The notes: generated by a model from the sequence alone, not told the origin. Positions 1 to 8,640 are shown, numbered from the stretch's first letter. The stretch is 36,887 nt of DNA from a bacterium (GCA_030619885.1 JAUXAN010000025.1:1-36887); one strand, 5' to 3'. Numbers and translations are program-made.

Positions 1-2045
1 TTGGGTTTAGAAACCTTGACCCAATAACTGTCTGCCCAGACATCTAAAGAATAGTCTCCATTTCCATCCGTATAGGTAGAGGCATAACTTCCACCACTTA
101 TCGGGACTGCCTCAATAAATGCACTGTCCAAACCACCACCATGAATTGAATCTGTAACATTACCAAGTAAAAGACCTGATTTGACGAGTTGAAAGGTCCG
201 CTCCTTATGTTCCCCTAAGGCAACCGCCACTACAAAGGAGTCGGGCCTTAGATAGTAGAGTATCTTCGATGCCTTCACCACCCAGGTATCAGGGGAGACG
301 GGAATCTCAATAAATCCATTGTTATCGGTGTAACCATCTAACAGTGTTCCATTATTTTGAACAGTGATATAGACATCTTTGATAGGGGTTCCAGTAGCAC
401 TGTCTTCTGCCCAAACTTTTATGCTACTGGTCAACTCGTATAAGGCGATAATGCCGAGGTTGATATTATCGTCTGGATTGAGTGTATCTATAATAGTATC
501 AGATGGCAAATATCCAGGGCTTGTAGCCCATATTTTCCATCCATCCATAGTATCTGAGCAGAGCGCTTTTCTGAAATTTCCATAAGGGTCGGTAACGATT
601 GTTTTCTCCTCACCCCATTTTAAAAAATGGACGGTAGCGTTCTGTCTCATAGGCACGCCGCCATTCGATGAGTCCACAACCTCTCCATAGAAGAAGTTTT
701 TCAACAATCTCATCTTTGCTGTTAGCCATGTAGTGTCATTAGCAGTTATTACCACATTTTCAAAAGTGGTATCCGCATAGTCTTCCTTGAAAAATTCTAC
801 GGAATAAGAATCGGGCAGGCAAGGTATCGATGCGTTTCCATCCCCATCAGTTGAATAAGGTATAGATGTTGTACCACCGTCTTTTACATAATAATGCACC
901 AATGGGAGGTCCTCTCCCATTGAGTTGGTCTCTATCTTGAGTTGACCTATAGATGTAAGATAGAAGAAGTTGCGAATTGAGGATGCGGTATTGTTATCCG
1001 CATCGTCGGATGCTGCTACCCTCCATGTGTACTTTGAGTCTATCAAAAAGCCAGAAGCGGTGAGATCGATAGTGGTATCCGTAGTTATCCCTTCCCATAT
1101 AAGATAACTAATCGAGTCACCCTCCTCTTCTACCGTGAAATAGAGGTAGACCTTGTAATTGGTAGCACCACTCACATCTCTCCACAAAAAACTTACAGTC
1201 GGTCCACTTATAGAGTCGTCTTGTGGAGGTGAGATGAGGAAAGGCGCAGCGAGTGGTGAACCCATATTGGCGAAAAAAGACTTTGGAGCGACCGGCATAA
1301 CCTCTGATGTCGTATTGGGACTGTTCCCATAATTGTTTAAAACGAGCCAGTTATACTCAATACCGTCCATCAATGGTGGTGTGTTGCTATTGTCAAAATA
1401 GCCTGAGAGGTCAGCGACGCCATAATCTATGCCCGTATTGGGTGTTATCGCCTCCCACACTGCTGATATACCCGCTATATGTTTATCACCTAACGAATCC
1501 TCATAAATTCTAAACGGCATATCTGAAACGATTATCATATAATATGGCACATTGGTCACAGGGCTCCACTCAAAGAGCGGAATCAAGGTATCAGGGTCTA
1601 CCGTTCCTTCAGGACGGATCATCGCAGGCGCAATATCCGACTCTACCACCAGCATAAACTCTATGGATACCTGAGCCGATGAATCTACATTTGATATGAT
1701 ACAGTAATATATGCCTGTATCGAACCCTTCTTTCCCAGGACTGAACCTGATACTGTCCATTCCAGTCACAGACAATATATCTGAATAATTTCCACTCACC
1801 CCACCACCGGGATAGATTCCATACTCCATCCTTCCATTTATCCCACCTGGTGTCCATGCGATAGTGCACCATTCAGTGGTATCACCTTTTGTATAGAATT
1901 CAGTAGGAATCTTTGTTAACTGTATACCTACCTCTTTATTTTTAGACAGGTTGAGCAGTCCAACATTGACTCTCGGTTTAGTCAATATACTGGAGTAGGA
2001 TAGAGAAGAGTAGAAGATGAAAAGTAGAAAAGACAATTTTTTCAT
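1..2045 (-). CDS. Large secreted multi-domain protein (FnIII-like plus carboxypeptidase-regulatory-like repeats), 3' end outside window
   Basis: The frame is open from ATG at 2045 to the window edge (681 codons, no stop), so the N-terminus is complete and the C-terminus is missing. Residues 1-19 are a signal peptide (MKK, hydrophobic run, small residues). The next ~330 residues look like Ig/fibronectin-III modules, with phrases such as LFEWSPV, YKVYLYF and YTWRVAASDD. The rest contains at least four carboxypeptidase-regulatory-like modules (DGDGNASIP, DPYGNFRK, TDNNGFIEIPV, TDGNGDYSLDV), a fold common in surface proteins. It starts 12 bp after the stop of the beta-barrel gene with no clear Shine-Dalgarno, so it is probably cotranscribed with it. 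A cell-surface or extracellular structural/adhesive role is inference. Any C-terminal sorting domain would lie outside the window. Confidence 0.85.
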   Translation of the reverse strand, partial: MKKLSFLLFIFYSSLSYSSILTKPRVNVGLLNLSKNKEVGIQLTKIPTEFYTKGDTTEWCTIAWTPGGINGRMEYGIYPGGGVSGNYSDILSVTGMDSIRFSPGKEGFDTGIYYCIISNVDSSAQVSIEFMLVVESDIAPAMIRPEGTVDPDTLIPLFEWSPVTNVPYYMIIVSDMPFRIYEDSLGDKHIAGISAVWEAITPNTGIDYGVADLSGYFDNSNTPPLMDGIEYNWLVLNNYGNSPNTTSEVMPVAPKSFFANMGSPLAAPFLISPPQDDSISGPTVSFLWRDVSGATNYKVYLYFTVEEEGDSISYLIWEGITTDTTIDLTASGFLIDSKYTWRVAASDDADNNTASSIRNFFYLTSIGQLKIETNSMGEDLPLVHYYVKDGGTTSIPYSTDGDGNASIPCLPDSYSVEFFKEDYADTTFENVVITANDTTWLTAKMRLLKNFFYGEVVDSSNGGVPMRQNATVHFLKWGEEKTIVTDPYGNFRKALCSDTMDGWKIWATSPGYLPSDTIIDTLNPDDNINLGIIALYELTSSIKVWAEDSATGTPIKDVYITVQNNGTLLDGYTDNNGFIEIPVSPDTWVVKASKILYYLRPDSFVVAVALGEHKERTFQLVKSGLLLGNVTDSIHGGGLDSAFIEAVPISGGSYASTYTDGNGDYSLDVWADSYWVKVSKP

Positions 2046-2057
2046 ATTCTTTGCTAC

Positions 2058-3491
2058 TTAAAAGAGATAAGTAAGTGTCAACTTCGATACTGGTAGAGCG
2101 AGTCCGATGAGTATAGTATCCACTCTTAATAGACTGGTAATAGAAAATCCTGTTCCAATAGCAAAACTCGGAATGAAAATTCTCACTTCCTCCTCATTTT
2201 TAAATTTACCTGTAATGACACCTCCACCAAGACGAAAATAATGAAAATCCAGCCCCAAATGAAACCCATTTTCAAGGACTGCTTTGGCATCGGAGTCGAC
2301 CCACTCCATCCCCTCAGAATCTTCAACCGATGCCTTATATTCATAAGAGAGTTCCCCAAAATAGCGAGAATATGTGAATGAACCTATAAAAACACCCAAT
2401 TTGAGCGAGGGAGAGATAGAAAGATAACCCGGTATCCTCAATTTCATATAGTCGCTTCTCGTCACCTCTCTTTCAGTTTTCGTTGGATGGGCAGGCTCTA
2501 TATCTTCGTATTCAATATCTTCGAATCTGAAAGCAGGATGGACATATATCAAAAGTTCTAAATTGCCATCCATAGAGATATCGAGGGGATGGGCGAAGAC
2601 GAGGTCGAAACTGATCTTGTTATCCTTTCCAGGAAAGACCAGATGATAACCCGTCCCGAATTTTGCTCCAAATTTTTTACCTGAGAAGTTGGTGAGTAGA
2701 GTTATTTTTAAAGTATCATTCCCTATTCCTGTGTTGAACATCTCTTCGGTTCCACTCTTCGTCATAATCCCATTTATCTCCAGTGCAGAAGAGAGGTCTG
2801 CATCGATACTGTAAAAATCGAATGAGAGACCTAAAACCCAGTGTGGATAGACCTCTTTTCCTATACCGAAGGTAGTGAGGTTAGCATTTACATTACATTT
2901 CAAATTCGTCTCCATCGAGTAATAGAAATTGTAGTCCAGAGGTTCTTCTCCAACTTTGACCTTCCCTTCAAATCCACTGTTTAAAAAATCCACTCCAAAA
3001 TCCAAAAGGCGGGAACTTGAAAATCCTATCCCAAACCCTTTACCTATGGGGAAGGCAAGCCCTACATATTTTATACCGCCTGAGATGTCCAGATCTTCAT
3101 GAATTTTGGGGTAAATCTTTTCCGCATCTGGATCGTCCTCGAGTAGGTCATCAACGCCAGAATTTATCTCTTCTTGCAAATCCAGGCCAAATCTTTTAAG
3201 GTCTATGGGAATACTTACACCCCAGTCGATTGTAAACTCGGCTTTATCTTTCAAAAAACCCAATCCTGCAGGATTCCAATAGGTAGAAGCGGCATTGGAA
3301 TAGAGCGAACTTATAGAATGTCCTATTGTATTAGCACAGGATGTTGGGCCCATAATGAGGTCGGTGGAGAGGCGTATACCAATTTTCACATCTCCACCAT
3401 CGAATTTTTCTATACTACTCTCATCCTCCTGTGCAGAAAGAAAAGTGGTGAGAAAGAGAAGAACTGAAAAAACAAAAATTCTGTTCTTCAC
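2058..3491 (-). CDS. PorV/FadL-like outer-membrane beta-barrel protein
   Basis: The 477-residue protein starts with GTG. It has a signal peptide (KNRIFVFSVLLFLTTFLSAQ, cleaved near residue 20) and the motif SNAASTYWNPAGLG near residues 65-80, typical of the N-terminus of PorV/UPF0164 and FadL-like barrels. Alternating hydrophobic/polar strands rich in Gly and aromatics follow, and the chain ends in a terminal Phe (LTYLF), the usual barrel-insertion signal. It is probably an outer-membrane channel or secretion-associated barrel, and its partner is likely the secreted repeat protein encoded 12 bp downstream. The GTG lies 6 nt after a predicted -10 box, with no Shine-Dalgarno, so the message is probably leaderless. 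The specific substrate is unknown. Confidence 0.85.
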   Translation of the reverse strand: MKNRIFVFSVLLFLTTFLSAQEDESSIEKFDGGDVKIGIRLSTDLIMGPTSCANTIGHSISSLYSNAASTYWNPAGLGFLKDKAEFTIDWGVSIPIDLKRFGLDLQEEINSGVDDLLEDDPDAEKIYPKIHEDLDISGGIKYVGLAFPIGKGFGIGFSSSRLLDFGVDFLNSGFEGKVKVGEEPLDYNFYYSMETNLKCNVNANLTTFGIGKEVYPHWVLGLSFDFYSIDADLSSALEINGIMTKSGTEEMFNTGIGNDTLKITLLTNFSGKKFGAKFGTGYHLVFPGKDNKISFDLVFAHPLDISMDGNLELLIYVHPAFRFEDIEYEDIEPAHPTKTEREVTRSDYMKLRIPGYLSISPSLKLGVFIGSFTYSRYFGELSYEYKASVEDSEGMEWVDSDAKAVLENGFHLGLDFHYFRLGGGVITGKFKNEEEVRIFIPSFAIGTGFSITSLLRVDTILIGLALPVSKLTLTYLF

Positions 3492-3497
3492 AAGGGC

Positions 3498-3525
3498 ATT
3501 CTTGAAAACTTTTAAAAAATGTCAA
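3498..3525 (-). promoter_or_regulatory. Predicted sigma70 promoter of beta-barrel/surface-protein operon (leaderless type)
   Basis: On the minus strand TTGACA (3525-3520), a 16-bp spacer and AAGAAT (3503-3498) precede the GTG at 3491 by 6 nt. The expected start of transcription falls on or next to the start codon. Confidence 0.6.
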
Positions 3526-3595
3526 GACAAAAAGAAACCGCAGAGGGCGAAGAGATCGCAGAGTAAAGCACAGGGGAAAAAAAAGAACAAGTTTC

Positions 3596-3970
3596 TTACT
3601 TTCTCAGACTTTTTCCTAAAAGAATCAGTCCTAAAGCGATGAGGATGAGCGGCCATGATTTCCACACTATCGCAAAGGTGAATGCCCCGAAGTTTACGAA
3701 TATGAATATAACCCCGAATATTATAAGGATTACGCCGCCTATCATTTTGTTTTTATCATCAACCTCTTTCGCCTCAACATCCTGATTCTTAGGGTTTAAT
3801 GGTATGATTATCCATGCGATGATATATGCGAGCACACCAGCCCCACCTGCAAAGATGAACGCAATCCACAAAAGTCTTACCAGTAGTGGGTCTATGTCGA
3901 AATATTCACCAATGCCGCCGCAAACACCTCCTATTATTTTATCCCTTTTTGACCTGTAAATTTTCTTCAT
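3596..3970 (-). CDS. PspC-domain membrane protein with LiaF-like transmembrane region
   Basis: The 124-residue protein begins with the PspC signature (KKIYRSKRDKIIGGVCGGIG, then EYFDIDPLLVRLLW), followed by a transmembrane helix (about 38-62) ending in WIIIPLNP. After a short charged linker come two more helices (about 78-122) like the DUF5668/LiaF transmembrane region. It probably acts at the inner membrane in envelope-stress sensing, as known for PspC relatives. I chose the ATG at 3970 because AGGAGGT lies just upstream; the frame stays open to 3991 but that start has no such signal. It is a single-gene unit. Confidence 0.88.
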   Translation of the reverse strand: MKKIYRSKRDKIIGGVCGGIGEYFDIDPLLVRLLWIAFIFAGGAGVLAYIIAWIIIPLNPKNQDVEAKEVDDKNKMIGGVILIIFGVIFIFVNFGAFTFAIVWKSWPLILIALGLILLGKSLRK

Positions 3971-3991
3971 AAAACCTCCTTTGCATAGCAT

Positions 3992-4321
3992 TCCGCAAAC
4001 AATTTAAGATACTTCCCATACGGGTCTACGACTCAACACCACTTTTTACTACACATATATTTCTCTAAAAGTCAAGGAAAATTTCCTACAGAGACTGTGC
4101 GATGATGTCATTGCGAGGAGCGTAGCAGAGCCTGTCCCTTCGTCAGGCTCAGGGCAGGCTCTGAGCGAAAGCGAAGGAAAGCAATCTTATTGTGGTCGAG
4201 AAATGGGGTCATCGAGAAATGAGAAATTCAGGCTACGGGGTACGAAACACTGACGTAAGAATCACGGGGGTCATGGAATTTCAAGACTGGTACCATATTT
4301 TTAAAAATCGGGTCTATTACA
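3992..4321. other. Intergenic region of 330 bp without a gene
   Basis: No credible coding frame is visible. The region holds the PspC leader with a CCCATACGGG palindrome (4015-4024), a TTGACT-type box on the minus strand near 4073, and a nested GTCATTGCGAG-type repeat at 4107-4188. The remainder shows nothing recognisable. Confidence 0.6.
4107..4188. repeat. GTCATTGCGAG...GCAATCTT dispersed repeat interrupted by a palindrome
   Basis: The outer sequence begins GTCATTGCGAGGAGCGTAGC and ends GCGAAGGAAAGCAATCTT, a phrase seen in intergenic DNA of many bacteria. Inside it an inverted repeat AGAGCCTG (4127-4134) / CAGGCTCT (4155-4162) has an additional CCCT/AGGG pairing. It looks like a hairpin inserted in an older repeat. 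The related outer phrase recurs at 27188-27270. Confidence 0.6.
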
Positions 4322-4738
4322 TTATACAAATTTAGTAAGTAGATTAACAAAAAATAGGCTTTTTACTTTCTTGAACAATCTATTATCAGCAGTTATAAAT
4401 TCAAAATCTAAATTCTGAGCAAGGGATAGATAAATAGCATCATCGTAGGTTGTTATGTCATACTCGTGCGCTAAAGAACTTGCATCCTTGATTAAATCGA
4501 TGGTTGGAACTATAATATTAATCCCAAGTTTTATAAAATTATCAAGGACATTATGAACATCTTGAACAGTGCTACCTTCCATATATCTAATTGCATTTGC
4601 CAATTCCAAAAAGACAAGGTCAGGAACAGCTATATTATATTTGCCATTCTTATAACCATCTCGGATTTTAATTGCTTTATCTGTGCCTTTCTCTGTTCGA
4701 TACCATTTAACAATTACGGATGCATCTAAAACTTTCAT
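4322..4738 (-). CDS. VapC-type PIN-domain ribonuclease toxin
   Basis: This is a 138-residue PIN domain of ordinary length. The acidic metal-binding residues are present: D5 in KVLDASVIVKW, E45 in VFLELANAI, D100 in TYDDAIYLSLA and D118 in FITADNRL. PIN toxins of toxin-antitoxin pairs cleave RNA, often tRNA or rRNA, using Mg2+. Its ATG overlaps the TGA of the upstream small gene (ATGA), the usual toxin-antitoxin coupling. It appears intact. The RNA target cannot be read from the sequence. Confidence 0.88.
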   Translation of the reverse strand: MKVLDASVIVKWYRTEKGTDKAIKIRDGYKNGKYNIAVPDLVFLELANAIRYMEGSTVQDVHNVLDNFIKLGINIIVPTIDLIKDASSLAHEYDITTYDDAIYLSLAQNLDFEFITADNRLFKKVKSLFFVNLLTKFV

Positions 4739-4941
4739 CTGCTATCTCGCCATTTTCTAATAATCTCTGCACCTTCTTTACCTTTCAGTCGTTTACTCAG
4801 CTTATCTCTAATTTCGTTCTGTTCTTTAATAGCAGCAAGCATTTGGACTTTGTCTTCCCATCTGGCACCAATCAGAAGTTTAACCCTTTCTTTAAGAAGG
4901 GCATGAGTATCGTATATTTGCTCACTTTTGACTCTGCTCAT
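4735..4941 (-). CDS. Probable antitoxin partner of the PIN toxin
   Basis: This 68-residue protein is charged and helix-rich (KSEQIYDTHALLKERVKLL, then EDKVQMLAAIKEQNEIRDKL). I do not recognise an AbrB, RHH or Phd fold in it, so the antitoxin role rests on position and size: it precedes the PIN toxin and overlaps it by 4 bp. A Shine-Dalgarno (AAGGGGTG) lies about 8 nt before the ATG. The C-terminal basic segment (GAEIIRKWRDSR) could be the toxin-binding tail, as in other VapB proteins; that is inference. Confidence 0.7.
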   Translation of the reverse strand: MSRVKSEQIYDTHALLKERVKLLIGARWEDKVQMLAAIKEQNEIRDKLSKRLKGKEGAEIIRKWRDSR

Positions 4942-4973
4942 TCCTTTTCACCCCTTCTTGCCTTAAATTTATC

Positions 4974-5003
4974 ATATAAGATAGTAAAATCTTCCAGTGT
5001 CAA
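4974..5003 (-). promoter_or_regulatory. Predicted promoter of the toxin-antitoxin operon (leadered)
   Basis: TTGACA (5003-4998), an 18-bp spacer and TTATAT (4979-4974) on the minus strand. The leader is about 25-30 nt and contains the Shine-Dalgarno of the antitoxin gene, unlike the leaderless promoters elsewhere in the window. Confidence 0.45.
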
Positions 5004-5125
5004 GTAAAATCACAGTTTGTTCCTTCCTGCTTCTGTAGGAAATCGGGGTCAATCTCAAAAATTTAAAATTTTCGTATTTGGTGAATAAAGATTTGTTCTT
5101 TTGGGATTTGGTAGTATTGGAATTT

Positions 5126-5148
5126 CCCAGATTAACACATAATCTGGG
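5126..5148 (-). terminator. Stem-loop directly after mfd
   Basis: A perfect 8-bp stem CCCAGATT/AATCTGGG with a 7-nt loop begins 1 nt after the mfd stop. No U-tract follows on the mfd strand, so it may be an mRNA 3'-end stabiliser rather than a true intrinsic terminator. Confidence 0.4.
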
Positions 5149-5149
5149 T

Positions 5150-8100
5150 TTATCTTATCTGGGTTAAAATCTTTTTTACTCTACCAAGTGACGGTTGACT
5201 GACCGAAACCCTTATCCCAAATCCTTTGTTATGAAAAAATTCTACAGGATGTTTTATCTTTTTTAACAGTTTTTCGATCTTCTTTTCCGACGGTTCTTTT
5301 CCCAGAATGAACTCGATCTGGAGACGATTTTCTTTTAAAGACAGCTTTGAAACCCCAATTTCCATTGCCAATAGTTTTATCTCCACAACCTTTAAAAGGT
5401 CACCTACCTTCTTTGGTAGATGACCGAATCTATCTCTAATTTCCTCTTTCAGTTCTTTGAGCCCCTTCTTATCCAATATCGAGTTCAGTTTTTTGTAGAT
5501 GGCTATCCTGCTCTTTTCATCCTCTATGTAATCCTTGGGTATGTATAGTTCGGTATCGAGGCGGATGATTGGTTCAATCTTTTTTTCGACTTTCTTTCCT
5601 TTCACCCTTTCCACAGCCTCTTTCAGTAATTTGGAGTACAATTCAAATCCAACTGATACGATGTGCCCATGCTGCTTGGACCCCAAGAGATTACCAGAAC
5701 CCCTTATCTCCAGATCTCTCAAAGCGAGATGAAAACCACTACCTAATTCGCTGAATGTCTTTATCGCACGAAGCCTCTTCTTCGCATCCTCTGTTATCCT
5801 TCCGGCTATCGGTATCAAAAAGTAGCAGTAAGCCCTCCTATCTGACCTTCCTACACGCCCCCTCAACTGGTGTAATTGAGCAAGCCCAAATCTATCTGCG
5901 CGGTTGACAAATATCGTATTCACATTTGGCATATCTATTCCCGACTCTATGATAGCAGTGGTGACTAAAATGTCATATTTCCGATCGATGAAGTCGAGTA
6001 TCACACTTTCCAGTTCGGATTCTGATAACTGTCCATGCGCTATACCCACAGACAATTCTGGGAATAGACGGCGCAGATAATCTGCCACCGAATAGATGGA
6101 TTCTACCCTGTTATGTAGAAAGAAAACCTGTCCACTCCTTTCTATTTCTCGTAGAGTTGCAGAGACTATCAACTTCTCGTCCCATTTACAAACTTCTGTC
6201 ACGACAGAGAGTCTATCCTTTGGTGGAGTCTCGATCGCAGTCATATCCCTTATCCCGACCAGCGACATATAAAGGGTTCGTGGAATTGGCGTAGCACTCA
6301 TAGCAAGAACATCCACAAGATTTCTCATATGCTTTATCTTCTCCTTATGACGCACACCGAACCTCTGTTCCTCATCGACTATCAAAAGTCCGAGGTCTTT
6401 AAATGCAACATCGTTGGAAAGAAGACGGTGGGTACCAATGACCACATCCACTTTCCCTTCTTTTAGTCCATCAACTACCTCCTTCTGTTCAAAGCGGGTC
6501 AAAAACCTCGAAAGCATCTTCACAACCAGAGGAAAATCTTTCATCCTCTCTTTAAATGTATTGTAGTGCTGCTGCGCTAAAATAGTCGTTGGAACTAATA
6601 CGGCTACCTGTTTATTGTCATTGGTTGCTTTGAATGCCGTCCTCACAGCAACCTCTGTCTTTCCATACCCCACTTCTCCACACACCAACCTATCCATTGG
6701 AAAATCTGTTTCCATATCCTTTTTTATCTCTTCGATAGCCTTGATCTGGTCTTCAGTCTCTGTATAAGGGAAGGAGGCTTCGAGTTGTTCCTGCCATGAA
6801 CTGTCCGGTGAAAAAGAATATCCTTTAAGAACCCTTCTTTTTGCATATATCTCCAACAGTTCCTCTGTTAGATCCTGCACCGCCTTTTTTGCTTTTCTTT
6901 TTGTCCGTTCCCACTTGCCCGAACCCAATTTTGTGAGTTTCGGTTCAACATCACCAGCACCTATATACCTCTGGACATATTTCATATTCTCTATCGGAAC
7001 CCACAGTTTATCACCATCTGCATACATCAAAAGCAGACATTCTGTATCCCTTCCGTAGAGTGGTATCTTTTTTATCCCATCGAACCTTCCAATCCCATAA
7101 TCTATATGCACACATATATCGTCTTTTTTTAAAGCCATGATGTCATCTATCGGCACACCGACTTTGAATTTCTTCTCTCTCCGTCTTCTGATACGGGCGA
7201 AAAGTTGATGATCAACGAAGAGAGCGACCTTCGTTTCACCAAATATGAACCCTGAATTTAGTGGGCAATCTGAGATAATGAGATTGGGAAATTCTTCTGA
7301 AAACAGATCGTAAAGCCTCTCTTTCTGTTTTTTACTATCGGTTAAAAGAAAAGTTTTGTAGCCAGCCTTATTGTATCTTACGAGGTCTTCCTTGAACAGT
7401 TTGATCTCCCCATTATAATTCGGATGTGGTCTGGTTCTAATCTCAATTCCTTCATTAGAGGTGAGGTGAACTGTTTTAAGTTCTGGCACTGAAATCTCTA
7501 CATCTTCATCTATAAGTAATATAGTATCTTTTGGAAGATACTCCGAGAGATCTGTCAAGTCGGGGTGAATTGAGGCGAGGTTTCTCTCTGCACCATCTGA
7601 TAGAGGGTCTTCTATCCTCTCTTTCACTTCATTATAGATTTCAGGTGTTAAGAAGAGTTCACGATAGGGGAGGAGCAAAATATCGTTTAATTCTCTTTTA
7701 GACCTCTGTGTGACCAACTCGAAATTTCTTAACGATACTATCTCGTCACCAAAAAATTCAATCCTGACAGGGTCTTCATACCCAAAGGGGAAAACATCCA
7801 CGATACTCCCCCTCACCGCAAATTCTCCCACCTCTTCAACCATATATACTTTATCAAACCCCAGGTATACAAGCCTCTCGATGAGATAGTCATGGTCTAT
7901 CTTCTCTTCAATTTTTAACTTTAAAACTATTCTTTTGAACTTGCGAGGCGGAACAACTTTTTGAAGGAAGCCATTTTCAGAAGCAGAAAGGATTTTGAAA
8001 TCTCTGCTTATCAATCTATTGAGTGTCTCCATTCGATAGGAGACGAGTTTCGGTTCTGGAGATGCAGTTGAACTGTCCCATGCAGGAAGGAAGGCGGTAT

Positions 8101-8326
8101 CATAGCCTAAAAGTGTGGAGAAGTCGTCTCTGATTATTTCTGCTTCCTCATCGCTCTTTGAAATATAGACTATGGGTTTTTCCAATCTGGTGTGGATGTA
8201 TGCACCCAAAAAGCATCTGGCTACTGGCACCATGCCGTAAATCTGAACCTGTGAACTCTTAGCTACTTCATTTAATACCTTTTGAAAACTTTTAGAATTT
8301 TCTACTATTCTCAGCAGGGTGGACAT
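5150..8326 (-). CDS. mfd: Transcription-repair coupling factor Mfd
   Basis: This 1058-residue protein is close to the usual Mfd length. Mfd releases RNA polymerase stalled at DNA lesions and recruits UvrA. In order: an N-terminal UvrB-like module; a CarD-like RNA polymerase-interacting domain from about 390 (DDICVHIDYGIGRFDGI); an SF2 translocase with Walker A GEVGYGKTE near 550, DEEQRFG near 652 and SATPIPRT soon after; the second RecA lobe with QLHQLRGRVGRS; and a C-terminal TRCF domain. The ATG at 8326 has no Shine-Dalgarno and lies 6 bp after the stop of a degraded DUF4258 reading frame. The only strong promoter upstream is at 8570-8598, so the mRNA probably carries that remnant. Nothing appears missing. 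Confidence 0.97.
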   Translation of the reverse strand: MSTLLRIVENSKSFQKVLNEVAKSSQVQIYGMVPVARCFLGAYIHTRLEKPIVYISKSDEEAEIIRDDFSTLLGYDTAFLPAWDSSTASPEPKLVSYRMETLNRLISRDFKILSASENGFLQKVVPPRKFKRIVLKLKIEEKIDHDYLIERLVYLGFDKVYMVEEVGEFAVRGSIVDVFPFGYEDPVRIEFFGDEIVSLRNFELVTQRSKRELNDILLLPYRELFLTPEIYNEVKERIEDPLSDGAERNLASIHPDLTDLSEYLPKDTILLIDEDVEISVPELKTVHLTSNEGIEIRTRPHPNYNGEIKLFKEDLVRYNKAGYKTFLLTDSKKQKERLYDLFSEEFPNLIISDCPLNSGFIFGETKVALFVDHQLFARIRRRREKKFKVGVPIDDIMALKKDDICVHIDYGIGRFDGIKKIPLYGRDTECLLLMYADGDKLWVPIENMKYVQRYIGAGDVEPKLTKLGSGKWERTKRKAKKAVQDLTEELLEIYAKRRVLKGYSFSPDSSWQEQLEASFPYTETEDQIKAIEEIKKDMETDFPMDRLVCGEVGYGKTEVAVRTAFKATNDNKQVAVLVPTTILAQQHYNTFKERMKDFPLVVKMLSRFLTRFEQKEVVDGLKEGKVDVVIGTHRLLSNDVAFKDLGLLIVDEEQRFGVRHKEKIKHMRNLVDVLAMSATPIPRTLYMSLVGIRDMTAIETPPKDRLSVVTEVCKWDEKLIVSATLREIERSGQVFFLHNRVESIYSVADYLRRLFPELSVGIAHGQLSESELESVILDFIDRKYDILVTTAIIESGIDMPNVNTIFVNRADRFGLAQLHQLRGRVGRSDRRAYCYFLIPIAGRITEDAKKRLRAIKTFSELGSGFHLALRDLEIRGSGNLLGSKQHGHIVSVGFELYSKLLKEAVERVKGKKVEKKIEPIIRLDTELYIPKDYIEDEKSRIAIYKKLNSILDKKGLKELKEEIRDRFGHLPKKVGDLLKVVEIKLLAMEIGVSKLSLKENRLQIEFILGKEPSEKKIEKLLKKIKHPVEFFHNKGFGIRVSVSQPSLGRVKKILTQIR

Positions 8327-8332
8327 TCAACA

Positions 8333-8532
8333 TTACTGTATAGAGACATCAGAGTAAAAGTCAGACAATGAACCCCTTAAGATTTTGAGCATTATCAATG
8401 GTCTCGAGTATCCCTTTGTTAATTTCTCCGGGTATTCAATGGTTTTTGTTTTTTTTCTTTTGTCACACCAACTTCTGTTAAACGAACAAGTTTCTCCTCA
8501 GCATAAGAAGTGAACCTAATATGTTTATCCAT
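8333..8532 (-). pseudogene. Frameshifted DUF4258-like gene upstream of mfd
   Basis: From ATG at 8532 the frame reads MDKHIRFTSYAEEKLVRLTE, then GVTKEKK, and stops at 8419. In a shifted frame the peptide continues as TIEYPEKLTKGYSRPLI, then MLKILRGSLSDFYSDVS, to a TAA at 8333-8335. The two halves together match the shape of DUF4258 proteins (FTxHAxERL..RGI..E.V...I..PE..). The shift lies in an A-rich run (AAAGAAAAAAAACAAAAA), a likely slippage or deletion site. DUF4258 proteins are often small toxin-like partners of antitoxins. No antitoxin is adjacent here. A sequencing error in the homopolymer is an alternative. Confidence 0.55.
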
Positions 8533-8569
8533 ATTTCATATCTCTAATCTTCGGCTTCTTTATGAATCA

Positions 8570-8598
8570 ATTATACCATATCCAATAGATTTTGTCAA
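8570..8598 (-). promoter_or_regulatory. Consensus sigma70 promoter upstream of the DUF4258 remnant and mfd
   Basis: TTGACA (8598-8593), a 17-bp spacer and TATAAT (8575-8570): a perfect match to the sigma70 consensus. The predicted leader to the remnant's ATG is about 30 nt; mfd starts about 240 nt downstream. Confidence 0.75.
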
Positions 8599-8640
8599 TA
8601 ATATTTTGTCGGCTCTTTTTTATTATCTTTAGCAGGGTGG

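Noticed and set aside
1609-1872. 87-codon open frame on the minus strand inside the surface-protein region
   Set aside because: It lies in another frame of the 681-codon open frame from 2045, whose translation has a signal peptide and recognisable modules. The short frame has no family resemblance.
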